Shown piece after piece: positions 43,916 through 52,364 of a DNA stretch of 64,000 nucleotides (position 1 is its first letter; every line of letters starts with the position of its first letter). The position numbers and the translations under genes are program-made. The notes under the pieces were generated by a model that was not told where the DNA came from, made no database searches, and was given only the letters and a program-made list of their open reading frames with translations. Source of the stretch: Halomicroarcula saliterrae (GTDB lineage Archaea; Halobacteriota; Halobacteria; Halobacteriales; Haloarculaceae); contig NZ_JAMQON010000001.1 of NCBI RefSeq assembly GCF_031624395.1, positions 186,001-250,000 of the forward strand, in the 5' to 3' direction.

Positions 43916-45259
43916 ATGGGACTATTCGACCGTTTGAAAGGAGACGACGCGCCCCGCGTAGCGTTCTTCGGTATCGACGGCGTGCCGTACAGCCTCATCG
44001 ACGAGCATCCTGACGTGTTCCCGAACCTCACCGAGATGAAGGAGTCGGGCGCCGCCGGCCCCATCGACAGCATCGTGCCGCCGGAGTCGAGCGCCTGCTG
44101 GCCCGCGCTGACCACCGGCGTCAACCCGGGCGAGACCGGCGTCTACGGCTTTCAGGACCGTGAGGTCGGCTCCTACGACACCTACGTTCCCATGGGTCGG
44201 GACGTACAGGCCACCCGGCTGTGGGACCGCATCACCGACGAGGGCCGCGACGCCACCGTGTTGAACGTCCCCGTCACCTTCCCGCCACAGCGCAACGTCC
44301 AGCGGATGGTCTCGGGCTTTCTCTCGCCCGGCGTCGACAAGGCGGCCTACCCCGACGACCTGCGGGACCACCTGCAGGCCAACAACTACCGCATCGACGT
44401 GAACGCGAAACTCGGCCACGACGACGACAAGTCCGACTTCGTCGAGGACGCTCACAAGACGCTCGAACGGCGCTACGAGGCGTTCTCCCACTACGTCGAA
44501 CAGGACGACTGGGACCTCTTTTTCGGCGTCTTCATGACCACCGACCGGGTGAACCACTTCCTGTTCAAACACTACACGCAGGACGGCGAGTACCAGCAGG
44601 AGTTCTTCGACTTCTACGAGAAGGTCGACGAGTACCTCGGCAAGCTCCGGGCACAGCTCGACGACGACGTGACCATGGTCGTCGCCTCCGACCACGGGTT
44701 CACCACGCTCGAATACGAGGTCCACTTCAACGAGTGGCTCGAACAGGAGGGGTGGCTGGACTTTGCCGAGGACGACCACTCGGAACTGGGCGACATCAGC
44801 GAGGACGCGACGGCGTACTCGCTCATCCCCGGGCGGTTCTACATCAACCTCGAGGGACGCGAGCCAAACGGCGGCGTCCCCGAGGCGGAGTACGAGTCGG
44901 TGCGGGCCGACCTCAAGGCGAAACTCGAAGAGCTGGAAGGCCCCAACGGTAACAAGGTCGCCGACCGCGTCGTCACCCGCGAGGACGCCTTCCGGGGCGA
45001 CCACACCGACATCGCCCCCGACCTCGTCGTCGTTCCGAACCACGGCTTCGACCTCAAGGCCGGCTTCAAGGGCAGCGAGGAGGTCTTCGACGTCGGCCCG
45101 CGCAACGGGATGCACTCGTTCGACAACGCGACGCTGCTCATCGACGACGAGGAGGCCCGCATCTCCGACGCCGACCTCTACGACATCGCGCCGACCATCC
45201 TCGACCTGATGGACCACGACTACGACCGGACCGAGTTCGACGGTAGTTCGCTGGTCTAA
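43916..45259 (+). CDS. Alkaline-phosphatase-superfamily phosphodiesterase/nucleotide pyrophosphatase-like protein
   Basis: A 447-aa protein with no signal peptide. The metal-binding core is DAPRVAFFGIDGVPYSLID (first Asp, about 19) with Ser-centred PPESSACWPALTTGVNPGETGVYGF (nucleophile region), FMTTDRVNHFLFKHY, ASDHGFTTLEY (Asp-His pair) and GDHTDIAPDLVV and MHSFDNATLLI near the end. This matches the type I phosphodiesterase family. The substrate is unknown; in archaea relatives act on nucleotide or glycan phosphodiesters. Confidence 0.87.
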   Translation: MGLFDRLKGDDAPRVAFFGIDGVPYSLIDEHPDVFPNLTEMKESGAAGPIDSIVPPESSACWPALTTGVNPGETGVYGFQDREVGSYDTYVPMGRDVQATRLWDRITDEGRDATVLNVPVTFPPQRNVQRMVSGFLSPGVDKAAYPDDLRDHLQANNYRIDVNAKLGHDDDKSDFVEDAHKTLERRYEAFSHYVEQDDWDLFFGVFMTTDRVNHFLFKHYTQDGEYQQEFFDFYEKVDEYLGKLRAQLDDDVTMVVASDHGFTTLEYEVHFNEWLEQEGWLDFAEDDHSELGDISEDATAYSLIPGRFYINLEGREPNGGVPEAEYESVRADLKAKLEELEGPNGNKVADRVVTREDAFRGDHTDIAPDLVVVPNHGFDLKAGFKGSEEVFDVGPRNGMHSFDNATLLIDDEEARISDADLYDIAPTILDLMDHDYDRTEFDGSSLV

Positions 45260-45278
45260 CAGACCTTTCTCCGACTCG

Positions 45279-45378
45279 GGTGAGCGCTCCGCGTTCACCA
45301 CTCGCCGCAAAAATCTACGCGAGAAGGCCGAATCCCAACAGCGTGAGGATTCGGTACGACCGTTCGCTCCGCTCACGG
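45279..45378. terminator. Three hairpins with 11-base loops between convergent genes
   Basis: 45279-45299 is GGTGA, loop GCGCTCCGCGT, TCACC. 45328-45354 is CCGAATCC, loop CAACAGCGTGA, GGATTCGG. 45360-45378 is CCGT, loop TCGCTCCGCTC, ACGG. All have loops of exactly 11 bases. The last differs by one base from the TCGCTTCGCTC loop near dapD. They lie between the convergent phosphodiesterase and cetZ genes. Confidence 0.5.
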
Positions 45379-45439
45379 GACGCTCGACGGGACTGCCGTC
45401 TCTCCCTCGTCGGAGCGGCCCGGAGGCCGCTCGCGGCCG

Positions 45440-46513
45440 TCACATCAGGCTGTCGAGGTCGTCGTTGGTGAACTCGTCGGGGTCGGAGTCTTTGCCCTGT
45501 GACTGAGCGGCCTGCTTGGCCTTCTCCATGAATTTGTCGACGCGGCCGGAGCGCTCGACGCCCGAGAGGACGACCAGCGCGGCGATCTTGTCCGAGCCGA
45601 GCGGGAAGTCACCGCCCCGTACTTTCATGCTGCCCGTCTCGTCTTCGACCCAGCGCCGGGCGCGTTCGACGCCCTTTCGCGAGAGGCGCTCCGGGTCGCC
45701 CGCGATGACCAGGAGGGCCGACTCGGCGTCGGTGGCGTTGGGGAGGCTCATGCTCGTGAGGAGGGCGTTGCGGGTGACGCTGGTGATGGTGTTGACGTTC
45801 TCTTCGGCGTCTTCGCTGGCTTTGGCGGCGGCGTAGCCGACCGCCGAGATGCCGCCGCTGCGGAGGGTGTTGATGATTTCGGAGGAGTCCACGACGCTCT
45901 CGCCCACGCCCTCGACGGCCTCGCCGGAGGCGAGGAGCAGGCCGATGCGCTGGGCGATGGCGTCGTTGATTCGCTTGTACCCCTCGGCGACGCTGTCGCC
46001 GGAGCCGCGCCAGGCGTCGTTGTCGACCAGGAGGACGGAGTCGGACTCGCGGATGGCGGTCTTCAGCGACCGGCCGGCGTTGGCCTGGTACAGCCCACCC
46101 TCGTCGTCGCCCGGGAGGATACCGAGGGTGTAGACGGGCATCTCGTAGATGCGTTTGAGCTCGCGGACGAGCATCGGCGCGCCACCGGAACCGGTGCCAC
46201 CGCCCAGTCCGGCGACGACGACGACCGCCTCGGCCTCGGTGGTGATGCGGCCGTCCATGTTGTCGAGCACTTCCGTCGCGTTCTCCTGCATTATCTGTGC
46301 ACCGAGTTCGTTGTCGCCGCCGACACCGTGGCCTTTCACGCGGTCCTGGCCGATGAGGGCGGTATCGACGTCGAGGTTCTGGAGGTCTGCTTTAGCGGAG
46401 TTGACCGCGAGGGCGCCGCGGACGGCGTTGAAACCCATGTTGTAGTCGAACTCAGCGAGGGACTGGGTAACCTTTCCCCCGGCTTGACCGACACCTATCA
46501 GGACGACTTTCAT
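45440..46513 (-). CDS. cetZ: CetZ tubulin-like cytoskeletal protein
   Basis: A 357-aa tubulin-superfamily GTPase of the CetZ branch, which controls cell shape in haloarchaea. N-terminal MKVVLIGVGQAGGKVTQSLAEF, KGHGVGGDNELGA and VVVVAGLGGGTGSGGAPMLVREL (tubulin signature GGGTGSG) bind GTP. LVDNDAWRGSGDSVAEGY and INTLRSGGISAVGYA follow. The acidic C-terminal tail ends DEFTNDDLDSLM. It lacks the FtsZ C-terminal peptide. ATG at 46513. Palindromes about 50-100 bases upstream may be operators. Confidence 0.95.
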   Translation of the reverse strand: MKVVLIGVGQAGGKVTQSLAEFDYNMGFNAVRGALAVNSAKADLQNLDVDTALIGQDRVKGHGVGGDNELGAQIMQENATEVLDNMDGRITTEAEAVVVVAGLGGGTGSGGAPMLVRELKRIYEMPVYTLGILPGDDEGGLYQANAGRSLKTAIRESDSVLLVDNDAWRGSGDSVAEGYKRINDAIAQRIGLLLASGEAVEGVGESVVDSSEIINTLRSGGISAVGYAAAKASEDAEENVNTITSVTRNALLTSMSLPNATDAESALLVIAGDPERLSRKGVERARRWVEDETGSMKVRGGDFPLGSDKIAALVVLSGVERSGRVDKFMEKAKQAAQSQGKDSDPDEFTNDDLDSLM

Positions 46514-46563
46514 ACGAAACGTCATAGTCCCGGCACTAATCAACGTTACCCCGGATGAGACGC

Positions 46564-46614
46564 TGTGACACTGTTACAGGCGCTGTCGCCGGCTGAGTAG
46601 CACGTGTTCACGTG
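46564..46614. promoter_or_regulatory. Operator-like palindromes upstream of cetZ
   Basis: 46564-46578 is TGTGACACTGTTACA, a near-perfect palindrome of two TGTNACA boxes. 46601-46614 contains CACGTG twice, separated by two bases. Both lie in the 144-base gap upstream of cetZ and just after the wHTH gene at 46658, which is on the same strand. They are candidate binding sites for that or another regulator. Confidence 0.4.
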
Positions 46615-46657
46615 TCGGGGGCGGGCGTCGACGAGAAGGTCTAGCGGGCTGACTATT

Positions 46658-46927
46658 CTACTCGATAGTCAGCGTGTAGATGCGCTTGCGCGCGTCCGAG
46701 AAGGAAAATCTGGAGCCGACGACGTCGACGTCTTCCAGACGGGTCAACGCGTACCGGACGGTGCGGGGCGGCAACAGCGTCTCCTCGGCGAGTTGGCTCT
46801 GGGTCAGGCTGTCGTTGTACTCCAGTACCTTCGCGACGAGCTTCGCGCTGGGCGGCAGGTCCTTGACGGCCTCCCAGCCCACGTGCTCGTTGTCGCCCTC
46901 GGCTTGCTGGACGTCGGATGCGCTCAT
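46658..46927 (-). CDS. Small MarR-type winged-helix regulator
   Basis: An 89-aa regulator: WEAVKDLPPSAKLVAKVLEYND, then SLTQSQLAEETLLPPRTVRYALTRLEDVDVVGSRFSFSDARKRIYTL. The recognition helix (PPRTVRYALTRLE) and wing are clear. The ATG at 46927 lies 24-33 bases after a TAATAATATT box (46951-46960). It precedes cetZ on the same strand, so it is a candidate regulator of it, but this is only by position. Confidence 0.83.
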   Translation of the reverse strand: MSASDVQQAEGDNEHVGWEAVKDLPPSAKLVAKVLEYNDSLTQSQLAEETLLPPRTVRYALTRLEDVDVVGSRFSFSDARKRIYTLTIE

Positions 46928-46950
46928 ACTCACCCGTATCGCATACAGGA

Positions 46951-46960
46951 TAATAATATT
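46951..46960 (-). promoter_or_regulatory. TATA-like box of the MarR-type gene
   Basis: TAATAATATT (as read on plus) is 24-33 bases before the start at 46927. It stands out as the only AT-rich stretch in this gap. The distance suits an archaeal promoter with a very short leader. Confidence 0.5.
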
Positions 46961-47055
46961 TCTTGTTCTGTCTCATGCATAGCGGGAATCTTCCGGCAAT
47001 TTCTGGCCGTCGTAGGGGCCGAAAGCTTACAGTGGGAACCGACCCCTTGGTTCGT

Positions 47056-47568
47056 GTGGACGAAATCGAGGCCCGCACGGTCGTCTACGCGCCCCCCGAC
47101 GAGTTGTACGATTTCCTCGTGGACTTCCCGGGCTATGCGCGCTACTCGGAGTATCTCGACCGGGTGACACAGGACGGCGACGGCACGCTCGGGACGAGAT
47201 ACGCACTCCAGTTCTCGTGGTGGAAGCTCGCTTACACGGCCCGTTCGGAGGTGACCGCTGTGGACCCGCCAGAGCGCATCGACTGGCGGATAATCAAGGA
47301 CATCGACGCCGAGGGCTACTGGCAGATAACGCCGACCGAGCCGCCCGACGGTGTCGAGACCGCCACGGAGGTCGTCCTCCACATCGAGTACGACGCCAGT
47401 TCGGCCTCGTCGAGCGCCGTCGACCTCCCGAAACTCGTCTCTATGGGATGGGTCATCGAGAAAGTCAAACCGCTCGTTCGCAAGGAAGCGACCCGTATCG
47501 TCAGACGCGTCGTCGACGACATCGAGGGGGAGCCACGGGACGCGGACGTCGAGATACGGAGCGCGTGA
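47056..47568 (+). CDS. SRPBCC (START-like) family protein
   Basis: A 170-aa protein of the START/Bet v1 ligand-pocket fold. It has IEARTVVYAPPDELYDFLVDFPGYARYSEYLDRVTQDG, LQFSWWKLAYTARSEVTAVDPPERIDWRIIKDID and a long C-terminal helix (LVSMGWVIEKVKPLVRKEAT). I take GTG at 47056 (VDEIEARTVVYA) as start; the open frame upstream is not conserved. It is divergent from the MarR-type gene. The ligand is unknown; such proteins bind lipids or cofactors. Confidence 0.82.
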   Translation: MDEIEARTVVYAPPDELYDFLVDFPGYARYSEYLDRVTQDGDGTLGTRYALQFSWWKLAYTARSEVTAVDPPERIDWRIIKDIDAEGYWQITPTEPPDGVETATEVVLHIEYDASSASSSAVDLPKLVSMGWVIEKVKPLVRKEATRIVRRVVDDIEGEPRDADVEIRSA

Positions 47569-47571
47569 CCG

Positions 47572-48306
47572 CTATTCGTCGGCCGGAACGTCGTAGTCGC
47601 CGCCGTACCGCATGAAGACGTAGGCCAGCCCGAGCGTCGCGACCATCACCACCGAGGTGGCGACGCCCAGCATCTTCGCGCTCCCGGGGACGCCGAGGGG
47701 CCCGGTACTGGAGCTGCCGCCGGTGCTCACTGTCGGGTAGTCCGTGCCGACGACGATGGATCCTTTCATCTGATTCGCCTCGTGGGGGGAACAGTAGTAG
47801 TTGTAGATGCCGTCCTCCTCGAACGTGTACTCGTACTGGACGCCGCTGCCGCCGACAGCGCTCCCCGAGTCTAGCGGGCCGTCGCCGTCCGAGACGACGT
47901 TGTGATTCCCGTTGCCGGTCCACTCGAACTGGACCGTCGCACCGTTGTCGACGTGGATGGCGGCCGGGCCGAAGCCGAACGGTCCGTCGTTTGCCTCCAC
48001 CCCGACCTCGACCGTCGCGGTGTCCTGTCCGCGGGCGTCAGTGACGCTCCCGGAGAAGTTCCCGACCTGGTCGAGATAGCCGCCGAAGTCCGGCGGGCCG
48101 CCGCCACCGCCGCCACTCGCGGTGCCGGATTCGGTGCCGGCGGCTGTCCCGGACTCGGTACCGGTGGCTGTCCCGGACTCAGTCCCACTTTCGGTCGCCG
48201 TCCCCTCCTGTGCGGCCGCGGTTCCGGTGGCGGCGGCTGCGGCCGTCGCCCCCGTTGCGGTCCGCATAAAAGCCCGACGAGACACGTCCGTACTACCGTC
48301 TGTCAT
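47572..48306 (-). CDS. Halocyanin-type blue-copper protein
   Basis: A 244-aa membrane-associated electron carrier. A Tat signal (VSRRAFMRTATGATAAAAAT) is followed by a Thr/Glu/Ser/Gly repeat region (several TESGT units). The plastocyanin-like domain has copper ligands His in TGNGNHNVVSDG, and Cys, His and Met in YYCSPHEANQMKG. A C-terminal helix (AKMLGVATSVVMVATLGLAY) anchors it. Halocyanins carry electrons in the respiratory chain. It is convergent with the SRPBCC gene and divergent from the aldo/keto reductase gene. Confidence 0.9.
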   Translation of the reverse strand: MTDGSTDVSRRAFMRTATGATAAAAATGTAAAQEGTATESGTESGTATGTESGTAAGTESGTASGGGGGGPPDFGGYLDQVGNFSGSVTDARGQDTATVEVGVEANDGPFGFGPAAIHVDNGATVQFEWTGNGNHNVVSDGDGPLDSGSAVGGSGVQYEYTFEEDGIYNYYCSPHEANQMKGSIVVGTDYPTVSTGGSSSTGPLGVPGSAKMLGVATSVVMVATLGLAYVFMRYGGDYDVPADE

Positions 48307-48406
48307 GGTTCGTCGTTTGGACTCGCCTGTCCTGAATATGTCGGTTTCCAGTTGGTCCCCACGTCCGGTTCCCGGCCGCTTTTCAGCCCTGAACACGACT
48401 GTTCCT

Positions 48407-49249
48407 ATGATGTCTCAACAAACGCCGACAGCCGATAGCGTCCCGCGCGCCAGCGGCATGCCGATGCTCGGGCTCGGAACGTGGCAGAACGACGAAGCCG
48501 ACGCGTGTGCGAACAGCGTCGAGACCGCCCTGGAGATGGGGTATCGACACGTCGACACCGCCCAGGCCTACGGGAACGAGGACGCCGTCGGCGACGGTAT
48601 CGCCGCGGCCGACGTGCCACGCGAGGACATCTTCCTCGCGACGAAGGTCTGGAACTCGAACCTCGCAGCCGAGGACGTCCACTCGACGACCGAGGGGAGC
48701 CTCGACGACCTCGGCGTCGACGCCGTCGACCTGCTGTACGTCCACTGGCCGGCCGGCGCGTACGACCCGGAGGCGACTCTGGGCGCGCTCGACGAGCTCT
48801 ACGACCAGGGGAAGATACACAACGTCGGCGTCTCGAACTTCGAGCCCCACCACGTCGAGGAGGCCATGGAGATTCTCGACGCACCGCTGTTTGCGAACCA
48901 GGTCGAGATGCACCCGTTCCTCCCGCAGGAGGAACTGCGCGAACACGCCGCCGAGCACGACTACGAACTCGTCGCGTACTCGCCGCTGGCCCGCGGCGCG
49001 GTGTTCGACAGCGACGTGCTGACCGACATCGCCGACGACCACGACGCGAGCGCCGCGCAGGTCAGCCTGACGTGGTTGAACGAGAAGGGCGTCACCGCCA
49101 TCCCGAAAGCCACCGGCCGCGACCACATCGCGGACAACTGGGCGAGTCTCGACCTCGAACTCGACGACGCGGAGATCGACCGCATCGACGACATCGACCA
49201 CCGCGACCGGAAGGTCGACCCGGACTTCGGCCCCGACGCCTGGGACTGA
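48407..49249 (+). CDS. Aldo/keto reductase
   Basis: A 280-aa NADPH-dependent TIM-barrel oxidoreductase. GLGTWQNDEADACANSVETALEMGYRHVDTAQAYGNEDAVG holds Asp and Tyr of the catalytic tetrad (DTAQAYGNE), TKVWNSN holds Lys, and VDLLYVHWPA holds His. The cofactor region is AIPKATGRDHI near the end. It belongs to the 2,5-diketogluconate reductase-like group. The start is the first of two adjacent ATGs (48407 or 48410). Confidence 0.93.
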   Translation: MMSQQTPTADSVPRASGMPMLGLGTWQNDEADACANSVETALEMGYRHVDTAQAYGNEDAVGDGIAAADVPREDIFLATKVWNSNLAAEDVHSTTEGSLDDLGVDAVDLLYVHWPAGAYDPEATLGALDELYDQGKIHNVGVSNFEPHHVEEAMEILDAPLFANQVEMHPFLPQEELREHAAEHDYELVAYSPLARGAVFDSDVLTDIADDHDASAAQVSLTWLNEKGVTAIPKATGRDHIADNWASLDLELDDAEIDRIDDIDHRDRKVDPDFGPDAWD

Positions 49250-49357
49250 CTCGGCAGCGCGACGCGAGGACCGCAGCGCGGCCCGGAACTCTCTTCTCGC
49301 TTATATTTTCTGCCGTGGCCTGAAAGCTTTACCACCGGGAGGGGTAAACTGGCACGT

Positions 49358-50098
49358 ATGTCAGTCGGGAGCGAAGGGGTCATCGGCGGTCTCCGAATCG
49401 ACCTCCGGCGGTTACACGAGACGTGGATGGAGCTCGTCTACCCCCGCCAGCGAGGCGCAGGCGACACCGTGCTGGGGACCTGGCGGCCGGACACACAGCT
49501 GGGGATGGCGCTCTACCGCGTCTGGTCAGCGCTGGGGGTCCCGGTCATCGGAGTCGTCTACCCGCTGGTCCTGCTGGGCGCGTTCATCCGGTTCCAGACC
49601 CGCCGCATCGGTCGGACGGCGACCAGCCTCGGGCTGCTCGGTGTCGTCGTGCTCTCGCTCGTCGTCTGGGGCGCCCTCGCCGCGCTGGCTCGGTTCCAAC
49701 TCGACCTCATCACCGGTGGCTTCCTCGCCATCGCGCTCGCCGGCGGGGTGGCGACCGTCTCGGCCGCACTCGCTATCGGGGCCCGCGCGGCCGGCGGCCG
49801 AGCCACGACCGTCCTGCTCGCCTACCCCTTCGCCATGACCGCTATCTTCCTCCCGCCGGTCGTGGCCGCGCTGTTCTCGAAGACGCTCGCCGCCGTCGTG
49901 CTCCCGAACAGCACCGCGCTGGCCCGGTGGCTACTCGCGAACGCGCTCGCCCCTATCGGCCTCGCCGAGACCTTCTCCAGGACCTTCGAGCTCGAAGGCG
50001 TCGGCTACGTCATCATGTGGCTCGCCATCTCCTTCCCCATCGGCTGGGTGCTCGGCTCGCTGGTGACGCTTGCCGACCTCGTCCGGCCCACAGAGTAA
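49358..50098 (+). CDS. Polytopic membrane protein, unknown function
   Basis: A 246-aa protein with a 55-residue soluble N-terminus (RRLHETWMELVYPRQRGAGD) and about five transmembrane helices (VPVIGVVYPLVLLGAFI, LGLLGVVVLSLVVWGALAAL, LAIALAGGVATVSAALAIGA, LAYPFAMTAIFLPPVVAALF, GYVIMWLAISFPIGWVLGSL). Helices rich in Gly, Ala and Ser suggest a YIP1-like or bile-acid-like fold, but I cannot assign one. The next small gene lies 34 bases downstream. Confidence 0.65.
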   Translation: MSVGSEGVIGGLRIDLRRLHETWMELVYPRQRGAGDTVLGTWRPDTQLGMALYRVWSALGVPVIGVVYPLVLLGAFIRFQTRRIGRTATSLGLLGVVVLSLVVWGALAALARFQLDLITGGFLAIALAGGVATVSAALAIGARAAGGRATTVLLAYPFAMTAIFLPPVVAALFSKTLAAVVLPNSTALARWLLANALAPIGLAETFSRTFELEGVGYVIMWLAISFPIGWVLGSLVTLADLVRPTE

Positions 50099-50132
50099 CG
50101 GTTTTGCGCCTCCACTCCTAAGCCGCGCTCGT

Positions 50133-50318
50133 ATGGAACTAGACGCGCTGAAGACGGCGGTGGCGTTTCTCGTCCTGTTCGGCGTCCTCGCGGTCGGGAC
50201 GCTGATGAGTCCGATGACGACCAGCACAGTGATGATGGTCCTCGGCGGGCTGCTCGTGTTCGGTGTGGTGACGCTGTTGCTGGGCGTCAAACACGGGGAG
50301 TACCGCGCTTCACACTGA
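50133..50318 (+). CDS. Small two-helix membrane protein
   Basis: A 61-aa protein, MELDALKTAVAFLVLFGVLA, with two helices (TAVAFLVLFGVLAVGTLM and TTSTVMMVLGGLLVFGVVTLLLGV) and a short charged tail (KHGEYRASH). It lies 34 bases after the polytopic membrane gene on plus, probably in one operon. The tail overlaps the convergent ANL-like gene by nine bases. No function can be named. Confidence 0.62.
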   Translation: MELDALKTAVAFLVLFGVLAVGTLMSPMTTSTVMMVLGGLLVFGVVTLLLGVKHGEYRASH

Positions 50319-51062
50319 GATATCGCCCGGTCGAACCACCCGATTTTCCGGTACGTCGTCCCCGTCAGCGACGGCCACGTCGCTTGCCGCGTCGTCGCCA
50401 AAGCGGACCGTGGCACCCGCCCGCATCGGCGCGAGCAGGCCCGCGACGACGGCCCCGGCCGAGGTGACCGGCGCTCGCAACGCGACCGTGGTCTCCGCGT
50501 CGATGTCGTGCTCCTCGATTACCCGCTCGCCCGCCCTCAGCAACTCGCTGTGTGCGTAGGTGCCCCCGCTGTCGGCGATGGCGGGGTCGTCGGGGCCGAC
50601 CTCGCCCGGTGGCTGGAGCGGGTTCTCGCTCCACAGCTCCCGCTCGAACCCCGCGACCGTCGGGTCGTCGCTGGGACCGCCGTAGGCCAGCGCCTTCGTC
50701 CCCGGCGCGAGCTCGTATCGGTCGAGCCACGCCGCGGGCGCGACCAGCGCCGTCGCCTCGATCTCCCTCGGCGGGTCGAGGTCCGCGACGGCGCCGTCGA
50801 GCGTGGCGGCGAGCACGGCGAGGAGCCCGTCGGGTGCGTCCCGGAGATAGCCCGGTTCGTCCCCCTCGCTCGGGTTCTTGGGCCCGACGACGACGGCGAC
50901 CGCCATTCCCGAACGGACGCCGTAGTGACGCATCAGGTTCCCGCCTTTCCAGACGTTCGTACAGAAGTCCCGGTAGCTGTACGGCGCTGACCGCTCCGGC
51001 GTCGAAAAGAGCACCCCGTCGCGCTCGCGGCCCGCCGCGACGAGCTCTCCCAGTACCTGCAT
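50310..51062 (-). CDS. Truncated ANL-superfamily (acyl-CoA/AMP-ligase-like) protein
   Basis: A 250-aa protein resembling only the N-terminal part of acyl/acetyl-CoA synthetases: SYRDFCTNVWKGGNLMRHYGVRSGMAVAVVVGP, DGLLAVLAATLDGAVADLDPP. The AMP/ATP-binding loop (normally TSGTTGxPKG) is reduced to AIADSGGTYAHSELLRAG. The adenylation core and C-terminal lid (about 300 residues) are absent. It is unlikely to be active alone. It may be a haloarchaeal regulatory offshoot. It lies just downstream of dnaJ on minus (42-base gap). Confidence 0.65.
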   Translation of the reverse strand: MQVLGELVAAGRERDGVLFSTPERSAPYSYRDFCTNVWKGGNLMRHYGVRSGMAVAVVVGPKNPSEGDEPGYLRDAPDGLLAVLAATLDGAVADLDPPREIEATALVAPAAWLDRYELAPGTKALAYGGPSDDPTVAGFERELWSENPLQPPGEVGPDDPAIADSGGTYAHSELLRAGERVIEEHDIDAETTVALRAPVTSAGAVVAGLLAPMRAGATVRFGDDAASDVAVADGDDVPENRVVRPGDISV

Positions 51063-51104
51063 ACGGTGTTGTTGGGCGTGACCGACCAAAAGACAGGCGA
51101 AAGC

Positions 51105-52253
51105 CTACAGCGAGTTCTTGAGCTTCTCGAAGAACCCTTCCTCGACGTCGACCTCCTCGCCGCCGGCCTCCGCGAACTGTTCGAGCGCCTCCTTCTGTTC
51201 GCTGTTCAGGTCGTCGGGCGTGACGACCTGCACCTGCACGTAGAGGTCGCCGCTGCCGCGCCGGCGCAGTCTGGGCATCCCCTTGCCCTCCAGTCTGAAG
51301 ACCTCGCCGCTCTGGGTGCCGCTTGGCACGTCCACCTCGACCTCCCCGTCCAGCGTCGGCACGGTGATGGTGTCGCCGAAGACCGCCTGCGGGAACGAGA
51401 TGGCGTGATTGTACGAGAGGTCGTCGCCGTCGCGCTCGAAGTCGGGGTGGTCCCGAACGGTCACCTGGATGAGGAGGTCGCCGTTGGGGCCGCCGTTCTC
51501 GCCCGGGGCGCCCTCCCGCTCCATGCGGAGCGTCTGGCCGTCGGCGATGCCGGCCGGGATGTCGACCTCCAGAGTCGCCTCGTTTCGGACGGTGCCGTCG
51601 CCCCGACAGGTCGAACACGTCTCGTCGTACAGCGTCCCCTCGCCCTCGCAGCGTCGGCAGGTCGCCGTCTGCTGGACCCGGCCCATCGGGGTCTGCTGGA
51701 CGCGCGTGGTCTGGCCCTGGCCGTTACACTCCGGACAGGTCTCCGAGTCGGCGTCGGGCGGATGGCCCGCCCCGTCGCAGTCGTCACAGGTCTCCGGCCG
51801 GGTGACGGTGAGTTCCTTGGTCGCACCGTCGTAGGCCTCCTGCAGGTCGATTCGCAGTCGGGTCTGGAGGTCCTGACCCTGGCGTCGGCGCGAGCCACCG
51901 CGGCCGCCGCGACCGCCGCCACCGAAGAACTGGTCGAAGATGTCCTGCATATCGAAGCCGCCGGCGCCACCGACGCCGCCGGCGCCGCCCATGCCCCCGC
52001 CTCCGCCGCCGGCGCCGCCCCGCTTCTCGGCCTGCTCGAACCGGTCGTGGCCCATCTGGTCGTACATCTGCCGCTTCTCCTCGTCGGTGAGGACCTCCTT
52101 TGCCTTCTTTGCCTTCTTGAACTTCTCCTCGGCGTCGGGGTCGTCGCTCACGTCCGGATGGTACTCCCGCGCCTTCTGGCGATAGGCCTCCTGTATCTCG
52201 TCCTCGGAGGCGTCCCGCGAGACGCCCAGTATCTCGTAGAAATCCTGGCTCAT
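51105..52253 (-). CDS. dnaJ: Chaperone protein DnaJ
   Basis: A 382-aa Hsp40 cochaperone of DnaK. The J-domain (1-70) has YHPDVSDDPD (HPD motif). A Gly-rich linker follows. The zinc domain has four CxxCxGxG repeats (CDDCDGAG, CPECNGQG, CRRCEGEG, CSTCRGDG). The C-terminal substrate-binding part includes VTVRDHPDFERDGDDLSYNHAISF. A T-rich stretch about 31-42 bases before the ATG may be its promoter. It is about 3.7 kb from the dnaK start in this window, not adjacent. Confidence 0.97.
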   Translation of the reverse strand: MSQDFYEILGVSRDASEDEIQEAYRQKAREYHPDVSDDPDAEEKFKKAKKAKEVLTDEEKRQMYDQMGHDRFEQAEKRGGAGGGGGGMGGAGGVGGAGGFDMQDIFDQFFGGGGRGGRGGSRRRQGQDLQTRLRIDLQEAYDGATKELTVTRPETCDDCDGAGHPPDADSETCPECNGQGQTTRVQQTPMGRVQQTATCRRCEGEGTLYDETCSTCRGDGTVRNEATLEVDIPAGIADGQTLRMEREGAPGENGGPNGDLLIQVTVRDHPDFERDGDDLSYNHAISFPQAVFGDTITVPTLDGEVEVDVPSGTQSGEVFRLEGKGMPRLRRRGSGDLYVQVQVVTPDDLNSEQKEALEQFAEAGGEEVDVEEGFFEKLKNSL

Positions 52254-52364
52254 TGGTTGTTTGAGGGATACTGGCTTGCGCTACTTGAAAAGAACGGGTC
52301 CGGGACACACAACAGGAGCGTGGTACCGGGGCGCTTATTTTTCCCCCGGGAGACAGTCCGCTCA

